Source: Planctomycetota bacterium (GTDB taxonomy: Bacteria > Planctomycetota > UBA1135 > JAKEFM01). Taken from it: a stretch of DNA of 64,000 nucleotides. The stretch's first letter is position 1; every line of letters begins with the position of its first letter. The notes beneath the pieces were generated by a model. It had not been told where the DNA came from and made no database searches. It worked only from the letters and a program-made list of their open reading frames with translations. The position numbers and the translations under genes were made by a program. The stretch lies in the NCBI GenBank assembly GCA_022616055.1, contig JAKEFM010000283.1:1-64000 (forward strand). Direction: 5' to 3'. Of the stretch, positions 63,997 to 64,000 are shown piece after piece.

Positions 63997-64000
63997 CGCC

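Overview
High-GC, gene-dense 64 kb bacterial chromosomal window. The many secreted FG-GAP, ASPIC and beta-helix proteins, the type III PKS genes and a recurrent C-terminal domain suggest Planctomycetota or a related phylum; this lineage call is an inference. I support 46 CDSs. I saw no rRNA, tRNA, CRISPR array, transposase or prophage block. Housekeeping loci include manA, an RluB/RsuA-type pseudouridine synthase, an M16 protease, groEL/groES, cdd, ligA, endonuclease V, GTP-PEPCK, mazG, queC, Mrp/ApbC and a bifunctional homocysteine methyltransferase/MTHFR. The most interesting content is: (1) an 18-heme cytochrome built from repeated tetraheme modules, translationally coupled to an outer-membrane beta-barrel carrying the same tetraheme module at its N-terminus; (2) two separate type III PKS + membrane methyltransferase + YceI clusters, one with an FAD oxidoreductase; (3) a sulfur-relay-like cassette of Cys-rich TusA-like protein, DsrE-like protein and a TusA::MetE-like fusion; (4) a TPR-CHAT protease coupled to a membrane zinc-finger anti-sigma-like protein, with a leader hairpin; (5) a promoter-like AT island whose 17-bp spacer is a perfect palindrome; (6) a C-terminal domain shared by seven otherwise unrelated secreted proteins; and (7) pervasive GTGA start/stop overlaps (14 cases). 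No similarity searches were run. Family calls come from motif and sequence recognition only.
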